Assembly: GCF_003952265.1 (NCBI RefSeq) | Contig: NZ_CP034438.1 | Span: 1,612,001-1,676,000 of the forward strand | Length of the DNA: 64,000 bases | DNA from: Flaviflexus salsibiostraticola | Lineage (GTDB): Bacteria > Actinomycetota > Actinomycetes > Actinomycetales > Actinomycetaceae | Direction of reading: 5' to 3' | Notes under the pieces: model-generated | The model's database searches: none | Told to the model about the DNA's origin: nothing | Seen by the model: the letters and a program-made list of their open reading frames with translations, nothing else | Made by a program: the position numbers and the translations under genes | Shown: positions 16,698 to 25,282 of the stretch, piece after piece | How positions within the stretch are numbered: the first letter of the stretch is position 1 | Layout: every line of letters begins with the position of its first letter

Positions 16698-18352
16698 CAG
16701 TGACCATCCGATCCGGACGGCGGGAAGAGCCCGCCCGTCCCCTTCTTCGGGCTCCAGCCGAACAGGTTGACCCGGCCCGGGGTCGAGGGAGTCGTCGGAT
16801 CGGTCTCGCGCTGCTTGGCGGAGACCGCCATCATCTGCCCCGCATTCATGCCCAGCCCCGCGCCGTCGGCGCCGATGCCGGGGCCGGTCATGCCGACCGA
16901 GCCCTCGAGCGAGCAGCCCGCCTGGAGGGCGATCTCGTCGAGCTCGCGGGCCGTCTCGGCGTGGGCGGTGGGGATGACGTAGCGCTCGTCGTAGTCGGCA
17001 ATCGCCATGAGGCGGTACATGTCCTCCATGTCCTCCCCCGTCATACCGACCGCGGCCGCAATCTCCTCATCGCCGTCCCGGCCGAGATTGATGTCCCGCA
17101 TGTAGGACCGCATGGCGGCGAGCCTGCGGAGCGACTTCTCGACCGGCTTCGTGTCACCGGCGGTGAACAGCTCCGCGAGGTACTCGAGTGGCGTCCTCAT
17201 CTTCGACAGCGCCGTGAAGAGGATCCTGAAGTCCTCCGGGTCGGAGGTGGTCTTCGAGACCTCATCGACGATCGGGGTGAGCGGAGGCACGTACCAGACC
17301 ATGGGCAACGTGCGGTATTCCGGGTGGAGGGGCAGGGCCACCTCGTATCGGGAGATCAGCTGCCACACGGGCGACTTCTGGGCCGCGAGGATCCAGTCAT
17401 GGGGCATGCCCTGGCGCTCGGCCTCGGCAACGATCTGCGGATCGAAGGGGTCGAGGAATGCGGCGCGCTGAGCGTGGAGCAGGTCGTGCTCGTTCTCGAC
17501 GGAGGCCGCCTCGGTCACCCGGTCGGCATCGTAGAGGACGATCCCGAGGTAGCGCAGGCGGCCGACGCAGGTCTCCGAGCAGACGGTCGGCAGGCCGACC
17601 TCGATGCGGGGGAAGCACATCGTGCACTTCTCGGCCTTGCCGGACTTGTGATTGAAGTAGACCTTCTTGTACGGGCATCCCGAGACGCACATGCGCCAGC
17701 CGCGGCACTTGTCCTGGTCGACGAGGACGATGCCGTCCTCGACGCGCTTGTACATGGCGCCCGACGGGCACGAGGCCACGCACGACGGGTTGAGGCAGTG
17801 CTCGCAGATCCTCGGCAGGTAGAACATGAAGGTCTTCTCGTACTCGAGCTGGACCTCCTCGTTCATCTTCGCGAGGATCGGGTCCTTCGCGGCGATCTCG
17901 TGCGATCCGCCGAGATCGTCGTCCCAGTTCGCGGACCACGAGATCTGCATGTCCTCGCCGGTCAGCAGCGACTTGGGGCGGGCGACGGGCACGTGGGCCG
18001 AGTTCGCGGGTGCGTTGAGGAGCATGTCGTAGTCGTACGTCCACGGCTCGTAGTAGTCCCGGATCCCCGGCATGTCGGGGTTGTAGAAGATGTTGAGGAG
18101 CTTCTTGGCCCGGCCGCCGGCCTTGAGCTTGAGCTTCCCGTTCCTCTTGAGCTCCCAGCCGCCCTTCCACTTCTCCTGGTCCTCGTACGTCTTCGGGTAG
18201 CCGAGCCCCGGGCGGGTCTCGACGTTGTTGAACCACACGTACTCCATGCCCTCACGGTTCGTCCACACCTGTTTGCAGGTGACGGAGCACGTGTGGCAGC
18301 CGATGCACTTGTCGAGGTTCATGACCATCGACATCTGAGCCATGATTCGCAT
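16697..18352 (-). CDS. narH: respiratory nitrate reductase beta subunit (iron-sulfur)
   Basis: Electron-transfer subunit of 551 residues carrying one [3Fe-4S] and three [4Fe-4S] clusters. Four cysteine groups are visible: CIGCHTCSVTC near residue 16, CEHCLNPSCVASCP, CRGWRMCVSGCP with Trp replacing one Cys (the 3Fe cluster), and CTMCFPRIEVGLPTVCSETC. The ATG at 18352 overlaps the narG TGA (TGATG). A longer open frame reaches 18772 but simply shadows narG. The length fits actinobacterial NarH. Confidence 0.96.
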   Translation of the reverse strand: MRIMAQMSMVMNLDKCIGCHTCSVTCKQVWTNREGMEYVWFNNVETRPGLGYPKTYEDQEKWKGGWELKRNGKLKLKAGGRAKKLLNIFYNPDMPGIRDYYEPWTYDYDMLLNAPANSAHVPVARPKSLLTGEDMQISWSANWDDDLGGSHEIAAKDPILAKMNEEVQLEYEKTFMFYLPRICEHCLNPSCVASCPSGAMYKRVEDGIVLVDQDKCRGWRMCVSGCPYKKVYFNHKSGKAEKCTMCFPRIEVGLPTVCSETCVGRLRYLGIVLYDADRVTEAASVENEHDLLHAQRAAFLDPFDPQIVAEAERQGMPHDWILAAQKSPVWQLISRYEVALPLHPEYRTLPMVWYVPPLTPIVDEVSKTTSDPEDFRILFTALSKMRTPLEYLAELFTAGDTKPVEKSLRRLAAMRSYMRDINLGRDGDEEIAAAVGMTGEDMEDMYRLMAIADYDERYVIPTAHAETARELDEIALQAGCSLEGSVGMTGPGIGADGAGLGMNAGQMMAVSAKQRETDPTTPSTPGRVNLFGWSPKKGTGGLFPPSGSDGH

Positions 18353-21300
18353 CAGTACTCCACTTCCTGAGAGCGACGGCGAATGACCGTCACCTCGTCT
18401 CGCTGGTTTCCTGTCGGACCGACATAGTTGAAGGCGTAGGCCTGCTGTGCGTAGCCGCCGATGAGGTGGGTCGGCTTCATGAGCACCCGGGTGAGTGCAT
18501 TGTGGATGCCGCCGCGGCGGCCGGTCAGCTCGGCCTTCGGCACGTCGACCGTCCGCTCGGTCGCGTGGTGGAGGTAGACCGTGCCCTCGGGCATCCGGTG
18601 AGAGACGACCGCCCTCGCAACAACGACACCGTTGCGGTTGTAGGCCTCGACCCACTCGTTGTCCTTGACCCCAATCTTCGCCGCGTCCTCGATGCTCATC
18701 CACATCGCAGGACCACCCCGGCCGAGCGACAGCATGTAGAGGTTGTCCTGGTACTCGGAGTGGATCGACCACTTATTGTGGGGCGTGAGGTAGCGGACCG
18801 CGACCTCGGCGACCTGCTCATCGCCCGCATAGCCGGTTGTCTGCTCGCCGATCTTCGCGTCCCCATACAGCCTGTGCAGGTCGAGCGGGGGCTTGTAGGT
18901 CGGCAGGTTCTCTCCGAGGTCCGTCATCCAGTCGTGGTCGAGGAAGAAGTGCTGGCGCCCCGTCAGGGTATGCCAGGGCTTCTCGTGCTCGACGTTGATG
19001 ACGAACGCAGAGTAGCGGCGCCCGCCGGTCTCCGAGCCGGACCACTCCGGTGAGGTGACGACGGGGATCGGCGCCTCCCGGGTCTTCGCGAAGGTGATGA
19101 GCGTCGACTCGTTCTCCTCGGCGAGGGAGGCGAACTCCTTGCCGACACGCTTCTCCATCTCCTTGAAGCCCTGGAGGGCGAGGCGGCCGTTGGTGGCACC
19201 CGCGAGGGTGAGGATCATGTCGGCGGCCTTGCGGTCCGTGTCGATGAGGGGACGGCCCTTGGCAATGCCGGAGCGGGCGACGCCGTTGCGGCTGCGCAGC
19301 AGCTCCATCTCCTTATCAGGGCGGAAGGTGACGCCCTTCGTCGTCATCCCGACCTTCTCGGGCAGCGGACCGATCGCGTTCCACTTCTCGAAGACCTTCG
19401 TGTAATCCCGTTCGATCGTGATGAGCTTCGGCATGGTGACGCCCGGGATCATGTCAGTCGACTCGTAGGGATCAACGGAGCCCCGCGGCATCGCCAGCGC
19501 GTCCGGTGTGTCGTGGCTGAGCGGCGCCGCAACAACGTCCTTCCGCGTGCCGAGGTGTTTGACCGCCATCTCCGAGAAGTCCTTCGCGAGCGTCTGGAAG
19601 ATCTCGTAGTCGGTGCGGGCCTGCCACGGCGGGTCGATGGCGACGTTGAACGAGTTGACGAACGGATGCATGTCAGTCGTCGAGATGTCGAACTTCTCGT
19701 ACCAGGTCGCCGCCGGCAGGACGACGTCCGAGTGGAGGGTCGTCGAGGTCATGCGGAAGTCGGCCGTCATGAAGAGGTCGACCTTGCCGCGGGCCGCCTC
19801 CTCGCGCCACACCATCGACGTCGGGCGATTCTCCGGGCCGTTCTCGGCGCCGCGGACCGAGTGCCCGGAGCCGAGGAGGTGCTTGTAGAAGTACTCCGCG
19901 CCCTTCGCGGACGAGCCGAGGACGTTGGTGCGCCAGTTGAAGATGACCCGCGGGAAGTTCTCCGGGTTGTCGGGATCGGTGCACGCCCACTCGAGGTCGC
20001 CCTTCTTCAGCTGGTCGACGACGTACTGGGGCACCTCCATGCCCGCCTCCTCCGCACCGTCGGCGATGTCGAGCGGGTTGCGGTTGAACGTCGGGTAGGA
20101 CGGCATCCAGCCCCGCTTCGAGGCCTCGACGAGAGTGTCCGCGGTCGTGCGGCCCTTCATCGACTCGCCCGCGAGCGGGGAGGCGAGCGCCTCGACGGGG
20201 AGCCCGTCGTAGCGCCACTGATCGGTCGCGAGGTACCAGTAGGCCGTCGTGATCATCTGCCGAGTCGGGCGCTGCCAGTCGAGGGCGAACGCGTACTGGG
20301 CAAAGCCGGTGATCGGGCGGACCTTCTCCTGGCCCACGTAGTGCGCCCAGCCGCCGCCGTTCTTCCCCTGGCAGCCGCACATCATCGTGAGCGCCAGCAT
20401 CGTCCGATAGATGGTGTCGGAGTGGAAGTAGTGGTTCGTCCCGGCACCCATGATGATCATTGAGCGGCCGCGCGACTCGTCCGCGTTCTGGGCGAATTCG
20501 CAGGCCACGCGCTCGATCGCCTCGACATTGACGCCGGTGATCGCGGCCGCCCACGCGGGCGTGCCGACGGCCGTCTCGTCATCCTCACCCTCCGGCCAGG
20601 ATCCCGGCAGACCCTCGCGGCCCACGCCGTACTGGGCGAGCATGAGGTCGTAGACCGTTGTGACCGTCCGGCCGGCGATCTGCGTCGTGGGAACTCCCCG
20701 GCGGTAGACCTCGGCGGAGCCGAGGTGCTTCTCGCCCTCGGAGGCGTTGGCGGAGATCTCGGTGTCGAAGCGGGTGAGGAGAACCTTGGCCGTGCCGTGC
20801 CCGGCGAGGTCCTGGAGCGTCATGAGCGGGTCGCGGCCCTGGAGGTCGAGGTTCCAGTGCCCGAGTCCCGACTCGGTGAACCGGTCACCCAGGCTGCCGT
20901 TGGGGACGAAGGGCTGGCCGAGTGCGTCGATCATGACGGTCTTGAAGGCCGGCTGATCACCCGCATCACCCCACGCGCCCACCTCCTGGAGGTCGGCGGC
21001 GGTGAGGAACTTGTGGGGCATGAGGGCGCCGTCGCGCTCCGTCAGCTCGATAAGGAAGGCGGAGTCGGTGTACTTCTTCATGTAGTCGAAGAAGTACGGG
21101 GTCCTCTTCTTCACGTGGAAGTCGCGGAGGATGACGTGGCCCATGGCGAGGCCGAGGGCGCCATCGGTGCCCGGGTGGACACGCAGCCACTCATCGGCGA
21201 ACTTCGTCGCATCCGAGAAGTCCGGCGAGACCGAGACGACCTTCGTTCCCTTGTAGCGGACCTCCGTCATGAAGTGAGCATCCGGCGTTCTCGTCACAGG

Positions 21301-22074
21301 CGGGTTCGAGCCCCACATCATGAGGTACGAGGAGTTGTACCAGTCGGCCGACTCCGGCACGTCCGTCTGATCGCCGAACACCTGGGGGGATGCCATCGGC
21401 AGGTCCGCGTACCAGTCGTAGAACGACAGGATCGTGCCGCCGATCATCGAGTAGAAGCGGGTGCCCGCGCCGTAGGAGACCTGGGACATGGCGGGGATGA
21501 CGGTGAAGCCCGCCGTGCGGTCGGGGCCGTACCGTTTGACCGTGTAGACGTGGGCCGCGGCGACAAGCTCGTTGACCTCATTCCACGAGCATCGGACCAG
21601 CCCGCCCCGGCCCCGCTGCTCCTTGTAGGAGCGGGCCTTCTCGGGATCCTCGACGATCGACTGCCACGCGTCGACCGGGTCATCGAAGTCGGCCTTCGCA
21701 CCTCGCCAGAGGTTGATGAGCTGGGCCCTCACGTAGGGGTAGCGGACCCTCGTCGGGGAGTACGTGTACCAGGAGAACGCGGCGCCTCTCGGGCACCCGC
21801 GCGGCTCGTACTCGGGCATGTCCGCCCCGATCGACGGATAGTCGGTCTGCTGCTCCTCCCACGTGATGATGCCGTCTTTGACGTACACCTTCCACGAGCA
21901 GGATCCCGTGCAGTTGACGCCGTGCGTCGAGCGGACGACCTTGTCGTGGCTCCAGCGGTCGCGGTAGAAGGCCTCGCCCGCACGAGGGGACTTGAGGAAC
22001 ATCTGGCGCAGATCGTCCGAGGCCTCACCCCGCCGCAGGAACGTGCCCAGTTTGAGGATCGGTGATGTTGACAT
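18352..22074 (-). CDS. narG: respiratory nitrate reductase alpha subunit (Mo-bisMGD)
   Basis: Catalytic subunit of the membrane-bound, cytoplasm-facing nitrate reductase, reducing nitrate to nitrite; 1240 residues. The first iron-sulfur cluster uses His51, Cys55, Cys59 and Cys94, the same spacing as E. coli His49/Cys53/Cys57/Cys92. The molybdenum-site region YNSSYLMMWGSNPPVTRTPD is conserved. The ATG at 22074 has GGAAGG six bases ahead; an open frame reaching 22356 only shadows narK. It lies 14 bases after narK, so narK and narGHJI are probably one transcript. Confidence 0.97.
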   Translation of the reverse strand: MSTSPILKLGTFLRRGEASDDLRQMFLKSPRAGEAFYRDRWSHDKVVRSTHGVNCTGSCSWKVYVKDGIITWEEQQTDYPSIGADMPEYEPRGCPRGAAFSWYTYSPTRVRYPYVRAQLINLWRGAKADFDDPVDAWQSIVEDPEKARSYKEQRGRGGLVRCSWNEVNELVAAAHVYTVKRYGPDRTAGFTVIPAMSQVSYGAGTRFYSMIGGTILSFYDWYADLPMASPQVFGDQTDVPESADWYNSSYLMMWGSNPPVTRTPDAHFMTEVRYKGTKVVSVSPDFSDATKFADEWLRVHPGTDGALGLAMGHVILRDFHVKKRTPYFFDYMKKYTDSAFLIELTERDGALMPHKFLTAADLQEVGAWGDAGDQPAFKTVMIDALGQPFVPNGSLGDRFTESGLGHWNLDLQGRDPLMTLQDLAGHGTAKVLLTRFDTEISANASEGEKHLGSAEVYRRGVPTTQIAGRTVTTVYDLMLAQYGVGREGLPGSWPEGEDDETAVGTPAWAAAITGVNVEAIERVACEFAQNADESRGRSMIIMGAGTNHYFHSDTIYRTMLALTMMCGCQGKNGGGWAHYVGQEKVRPITGFAQYAFALDWQRPTRQMITTAYWYLATDQWRYDGLPVEALASPLAGESMKGRTTADTLVEASKRGWMPSYPTFNRNPLDIADGAEEAGMEVPQYVVDQLKKGDLEWACTDPDNPENFPRVIFNWRTNVLGSSAKGAEYFYKHLLGSGHSVRGAENGPENRPTSMVWREEAARGKVDLFMTADFRMTSTTLHSDVVLPAATWYEKFDISTTDMHPFVNSFNVAIDPPWQARTDYEIFQTLAKDFSEMAVKHLGTRKDVVAAPLSHDTPDALAMPRGSVDPYESTDMIPGVTMPKLITIERDYTKVFEKWNAIGPLPEKVGMTTKGVTFRPDKEMELLRSRNGVARSGIAKGRPLIDTDRKAADMILTLAGATNGRLALQGFKEMEKRVGKEFASLAEENESTLITFAKTREAPIPVVTSPEWSGSETGGRRYSAFVINVEHEKPWHTLTGRQHFFLDHDWMTDLGENLPTYKPPLDLHRLYGDAKIGEQTTGYAGDEQVAEVAVRYLTPHNKWSIHSEYQDNLYMLSLGRGGPAMWMSIEDAAKIGVKDNEWVEAYNRNGVVVARAVVSHRMPEGTVYLHHATERTVDVPKAELTGRRGGIHNALTRVLMKPTHLIGGYAQQAYAFNYVGPTGNQRDEVTVIRRRSQEVEY

Positions 22075-22088
22075 GATGGACCTTCCAA

Positions 22089-23423
22089 TCATCCGGGGTA
22101 GGGCGCACCCGGGCGCGCGTAGCGGAACCAGCAGATCACGGCGCAGATGATGCCGTAGATGACACAGATGAGGTACCAGGTGTACGGAGTCATCGCGGTG
22201 AGGGCGATGCCGACAAAGAACGGGCCGAAGGCCGCGATCGCGGCGGTGAAGCCGATGGCGCCGCCCGCCTGGCGGGCCGGCATGATCATCGGCATCTGCT
22301 TGAACGTCCCGGCGTTGCCGATGCCGGCGAAGAAGAACATCGCGATCATCGTCCACAGGAAGCCGGTGAACTCATCTGGGCTGTCGGGTCGGAGGAAGAA
22401 CGTGCAGGCGAACAGGGAGATCGTCATCCCGATGATGGAGATAAAGGTCCACACGGCCCCGCCGAACCGGTCGCAGAGCGGACCCCAGACGATGCGAACC
22501 GCGGAGGCGATGAGGGGGCCGAGGAAGGCGTAGGTGACGCCCATCGGCAGCCCCTCCATGCCCGCGAACTGGGAGGCGTCCCCGTAGATGTTCTTGATGA
22601 GGAGCCCGAACTGGGCCGCGAACCCGGAGAACAGACCGAATGTCATGACGTACATCGCCGTCATGTACCACGTGTTCGCGTTCGAGAAGATGTCGAGCTG
22701 CTGGCGGATGTTCGCGGTGACCGGAACGTCCTTGAGGAGCGTGAAGGCGAGGATCGCGGCGACAACCGCCCAGGGGACGAAGACGATGGCGGCGTTGTAG
22801 ACGAACACGGCGTCACCCGAGGACGTTCGCTGCGGCGAGAACGCCCCCATGCCGAGGAGCCCGAAGCCCATGAGCCACGGCCCGACCAGCTGGATGATCG
22901 ACATGCCGAAGTTGCCGACGCCAGCCTGGATGCCGAGTGCGGTGCCGGACTTGGCCTTCGGGAAGAAGTAACCGGTCGACGGCATGTAGCCGGAGAAGGA
23001 GCCGCCGCCGATGCCGCACAGAAAGGACAGGACGAGGAGCCACCAATAGGGGGTGTTCGCGTCCTGGACGGCGAAGAACCAGCCGATCATCGGGATGATG
23101 AAGAGCAGCGAGGAGTACCCAACGAGGCGGCGGGTGCCGATGATCGGCGGCAGCACCATGTAGACGAGGCGGAGCAGGCCGCCGGACAGGCCGGGCAGCG
23201 CCGTGAGCCAATAGAGCTGGGCCGCGGTCAGGTCGAAGCCGATCTCGTTGAGCTTCGGGGCGATGGCGCTGACGAGGAACCACACGCAGAACGCGATGAT
23301 CATCGAATAGGTCGACACCGTCAGCGTGAGCCACGCGCGCGCCGAGCTCCAGCGCTCCGGATCCTCCTTGTCCCAGTTGGACAGGTCCGGGTTCAGCTTC
23401 GATCCCTCAACTGCTTTCTGCAT
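22089..23423 (-). CDS. narK: nitrate/nitrite transporter NarK (MFS)
   Basis: Twelve-helix major facilitator of 444 residues that brings nitrate in and/or exchanges it for nitrite. The two nitrate-signature segments are visible as AGVGNFGMSIIQLVGPW and FFAGIGNAGTFKQMP. The cytoplasmic N-terminus (LNPDLSNWDKEDPERW) is typical of actinobacterial NarK. ATG at 23423 is chosen, with GGGAGAAGAG before it; the frame is open upstream to 23471 without a good start. First gene of the nar operon, with a TetR gene pointing away from it. Confidence 0.94.
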   Translation of the reverse strand: MQKAVEGSKLNPDLSNWDKEDPERWSSARAWLTLTVSTYSMIIAFCVWFLVSAIAPKLNEIGFDLTAAQLYWLTALPGLSGGLLRLVYMVLPPIIGTRRLVGYSSLLFIIPMIGWFFAVQDANTPYWWLLVLSFLCGIGGGSFSGYMPSTGYFFPKAKSGTALGIQAGVGNFGMSIIQLVGPWLMGFGLLGMGAFSPQRTSSGDAVFVYNAAIVFVPWAVVAAILAFTLLKDVPVTANIRQQLDIFSNANTWYMTAMYVMTFGLFSGFAAQFGLLIKNIYGDASQFAGMEGLPMGVTYAFLGPLIASAVRIVWGPLCDRFGGAVWTFISIIGMTISLFACTFFLRPDSPDEFTGFLWTMIAMFFFAGIGNAGTFKQMPMIMPARQAGGAIGFTAAIAAFGPFFVGIALTAMTPYTWYLICVIYGIICAVICWFRYARPGAPYPG

Positions 23424-23468
23424 CTCTTCTCCCACCCAAGCGTGACGCACGACTCGAGAACAGAATTG

Positions 23469-23484
23469 CACGGTTTACGCCGTG
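23469..23484. promoter_or_regulatory. inverted repeat upstream of narK
   Basis: CACGG-TTTACG-CCGTG is a perfect 5-bp inverted repeat with six bases between the arms, 46 bases before the narK start. It could be an operator for the divergent TetR protein or another regulator. No FNR-type TTGAT-N4-ATCAA site was seen in this interval. Confidence 0.35.
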
Positions 23485-23670
23485 AGAAACGCTGAAAGGG
23501 GGTGAAGTTCTCCGGATTTAGCGAAGAATTTTGTTGCCATAATGGAACGTCGGCCACACCTCGCCCGCAGGTGCGCAGCCACCTCGGGGAACCGGCCGCG
23601 CGAAGGCCTCGGAATAGCAGGAGGCGGGCACGAGCCTGTCAACCCCTGCACGATCCCTGGGGCGACCTGA

Positions 23671-23676
23671 CAGTAT
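23671..23676 (+). promoter_or_regulatory. leaderless -10 element (CAGTAT) of the TetR gene
   Basis: CAGTAT lies exactly six bases before the ATG at 23683, with no Shine-Dalgarno sequence between. This matches the leaderless pattern repeated in the window. Confidence 0.45.
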
Positions 23677-23682
23677 TGACCC

Positions 23683-24249
23683 ATGACCGGCAAGAGAGAA
23701 GCGAAACGGCGGGACAAGACCGAGCGGGTCCTCCAGGCCGCCAGGGAGGTCTTCTCCGGCGCGCCCTTCGACTCGGTGACGACGGCGCAGCTCGCCGACC
23801 GGGCGGGCCTGACGACGGGCACGTTCTTCCGCTACGCGGGCTCGAAGGCCGAGCTGTTCATCTATACCTACTCGACCGTGCTTGAGCAGTGCATCGAGCA
23901 GACCCGCGCACTGCCGCCCTCGGCATCCCGCCGGGACAGAATCCTTGCGCTGGCCGATCCGATGATCACGGCGACGGAGAATCAGCCGGGAAATGTGGCG
24001 GCCTTCCAGCGGGAGGTCCTCTTCGGTGTCGGCTCGGGCCCGAACCGCGAGCGCGCCCTCGGCCTCGTCATCGATTTCGAGAGAGAGCTCAAGACCATCC
24101 TCGACGGCGACAGGGATCTCGCCCACGCGCTCTACGCAACGCTGTACATGGCGGTTGTCCGCGTCTCGGTCGGCACGCTCAAGCCGGAGGACCTGCGCGC
24201 GAACGTTGAGCACAGGGTCGACTATCTGCTGAGAGTCCACGGCGACTAG
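23683..24249 (+). CDS. TetR/AcrR-family transcription regulator
   Basis: Regulator of 188 residues with an N-terminal TetR helix-turn-helix (AAREVFSGAPFDSVTTAQLA then GLTTGTFFRYAGSKAELF) and a helical ligand-binding C-terminal domain with no recognisable ligand signature. It is transcribed divergently from narK across about 260 bases, so it may control the nitrate operon, itself, or both; that link is inferred from position only. The start is leaderless-type. Confidence 0.88.
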   Translation: MTGKREAKRRDKTERVLQAAREVFSGAPFDSVTTAQLADRAGLTTGTFFRYAGSKAELFIYTYSTVLEQCIEQTRALPPSASRRDRILALADPMITATENQPGNVAAFQREVLFGVGSGPNRERALGLVIDFERELKTILDGDRDLAHALYATLYMAVVRVSVGTLKPEDLRANVEHRVDYLLRVHGD

Positions 24250-24436
24250 GAGCGCCAATCGCGGAGTTTCGCGTCCTGGAATCCGGACAGAACTCTCCGG
24301 CGTGTCGGAGACAACAGGCCCGAATTCGGCCGCCGAAGACACCTCATACGACACCTCGGCACAGCCATGAAACGCTGACACAGGGCCGTTACACCTCAGT
24401 CACCCCGCGACATCGAGACCTGAGACCTCAACCACA

Positions 24437-24468
24437 TTACCGCTCAGTAACTTACGATTAGGTAGGCT
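24437..24468 (+). promoter_or_regulatory. candidate promoter/operator ahead of the fatty acid gene cluster
   Basis: TTAC-N6-GTAA (24437-24450) is an inverted repeat, followed by TAGGCT at 24463-24468, a plausible -10 box. The repeated TTAC/GTAA words recall operators of TetR-type fatty acid regulators in actinobacteria, but the match is loose. The rest of 24250-24545 holds short imperfect hairpins and no gene. Confidence 0.35.
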
Positions 24469-24545
24469 TCAAGAAGCAAAGTCGCTAAACTTCGAAAACA
24501 GAGCGCACTCCGTTTTGGTGCGTGGAGATCTGTTCAAGGAGTTGG

Positions 24546-25271
24546 ATGCTGCGGACTGTGGAGTCGATCGACTCGACGAATGCTGAGCTGGCGCGTCAAT
24601 GGGCGGCGGGCGAAGCCGCCGACGGCGACGCACTTCGTGCCCTTCACCAGAGCTCCGGACGGGGCCGACTCGGCCGCTCGTTCATCGAAACGCCCGGCGA
24701 GGCCCTCCTCGTCTCCATCCTCCGCATCCTGCCCGACAGCGAGACCCTCCGCAGCCACGTCGGCTGGTTGACCCTCGGCACGGGCCTCGCCATGGTCGCC
24801 GCCGTTCAGCCCGTCGCGGGCGGCCGCGTCAACCTCAAGTGGCCGAACGACATCATGCTCGATGGGAAAAAGCTCGGCGGAGTCCTCGGCGAACTACTCG
24901 ATCCGGCCGACGGCGTCCTCCCGGTCGTCCTCGGCTGCGGCATCAACGCCATGGGGGCTCCCGTCCCCGGCTCGATCTCCCTGACCGACGCGGGGCTGCC
25001 GTCCGATGCGGACACTGTCGCCGAGATCCTCGACCGGTTCCGGGTCGAGGTCGATGCGCGGGTCGACGCCGTCATCGACAACAGGATCGATGAGCTCCAT
25101 GCGGAGCTGGCAGAGCACTGCACCACTCCCGGCCGCGAGGTGCGGGTGACGACCGCGGGCGGCTCCACCATCGAGGGCATCGCACGTCAGATCGACATCG
25201 ACGGCGCCCTCATCGTCGACACGGGCACTGACCGCGTGCGGGTCAGCGGCGCCGACGCTGACCTCATCTGA
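24546..25271 (+). CDS. birA: biotin--[acetyl-CoA carboxylase] ligase
   Basis: Monofunctional (group I) biotin protein ligase, 241 residues, which makes biotinyl-AMP and transfers biotin to a carrier lysine. The biotin/adenylate loop is SSGRGRLGRSF, and KWPNDIML and KKLGGVLGE are the conserved catalytic stretches. There is no N-terminal DNA-binding domain, so it is not a repressor. AAGGAG just ahead supports the ATG at 24546 rather than the upstream GTG at 24522. It lies 11 bases before the gene for its likely substrate, the biotin carboxylase/BCCP subunit. Confidence 0.93.
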   Translation: MLRTVESIDSTNAELARQWAAGEAADGDALRALHQSSGRGRLGRSFIETPGEALLVSILRILPDSETLRSHVGWLTLGTGLAMVAAVQPVAGGRVNLKWPNDIMLDGKKLGGVLGELLDPADGVLPVVLGCGINAMGAPVPGSISLTDAGLPSDADTVAEILDRFRVEVDARVDAVIDNRIDELHAELAEHCTTPGREVRVTTAGGSTIEGIARQIDIDGALIVDTGTDRVRVSGADADLI

Positions 25272-25282
25272 GAAGGAAACCA

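Noticed and set aside
18353..18772. An N-terminal extension of narH
   Set aside because: It overlaps the end of narG and lacks protein-like sequence; the ferredoxin domain begins right after the ATG at 18352.
22075..22356. An N-terminal extension of narG
   Set aside because: It overlaps narK in another frame, is His/Arg-rich and non-protein-like, and the ATG at 22074 has an excellent Shine-Dalgarno.
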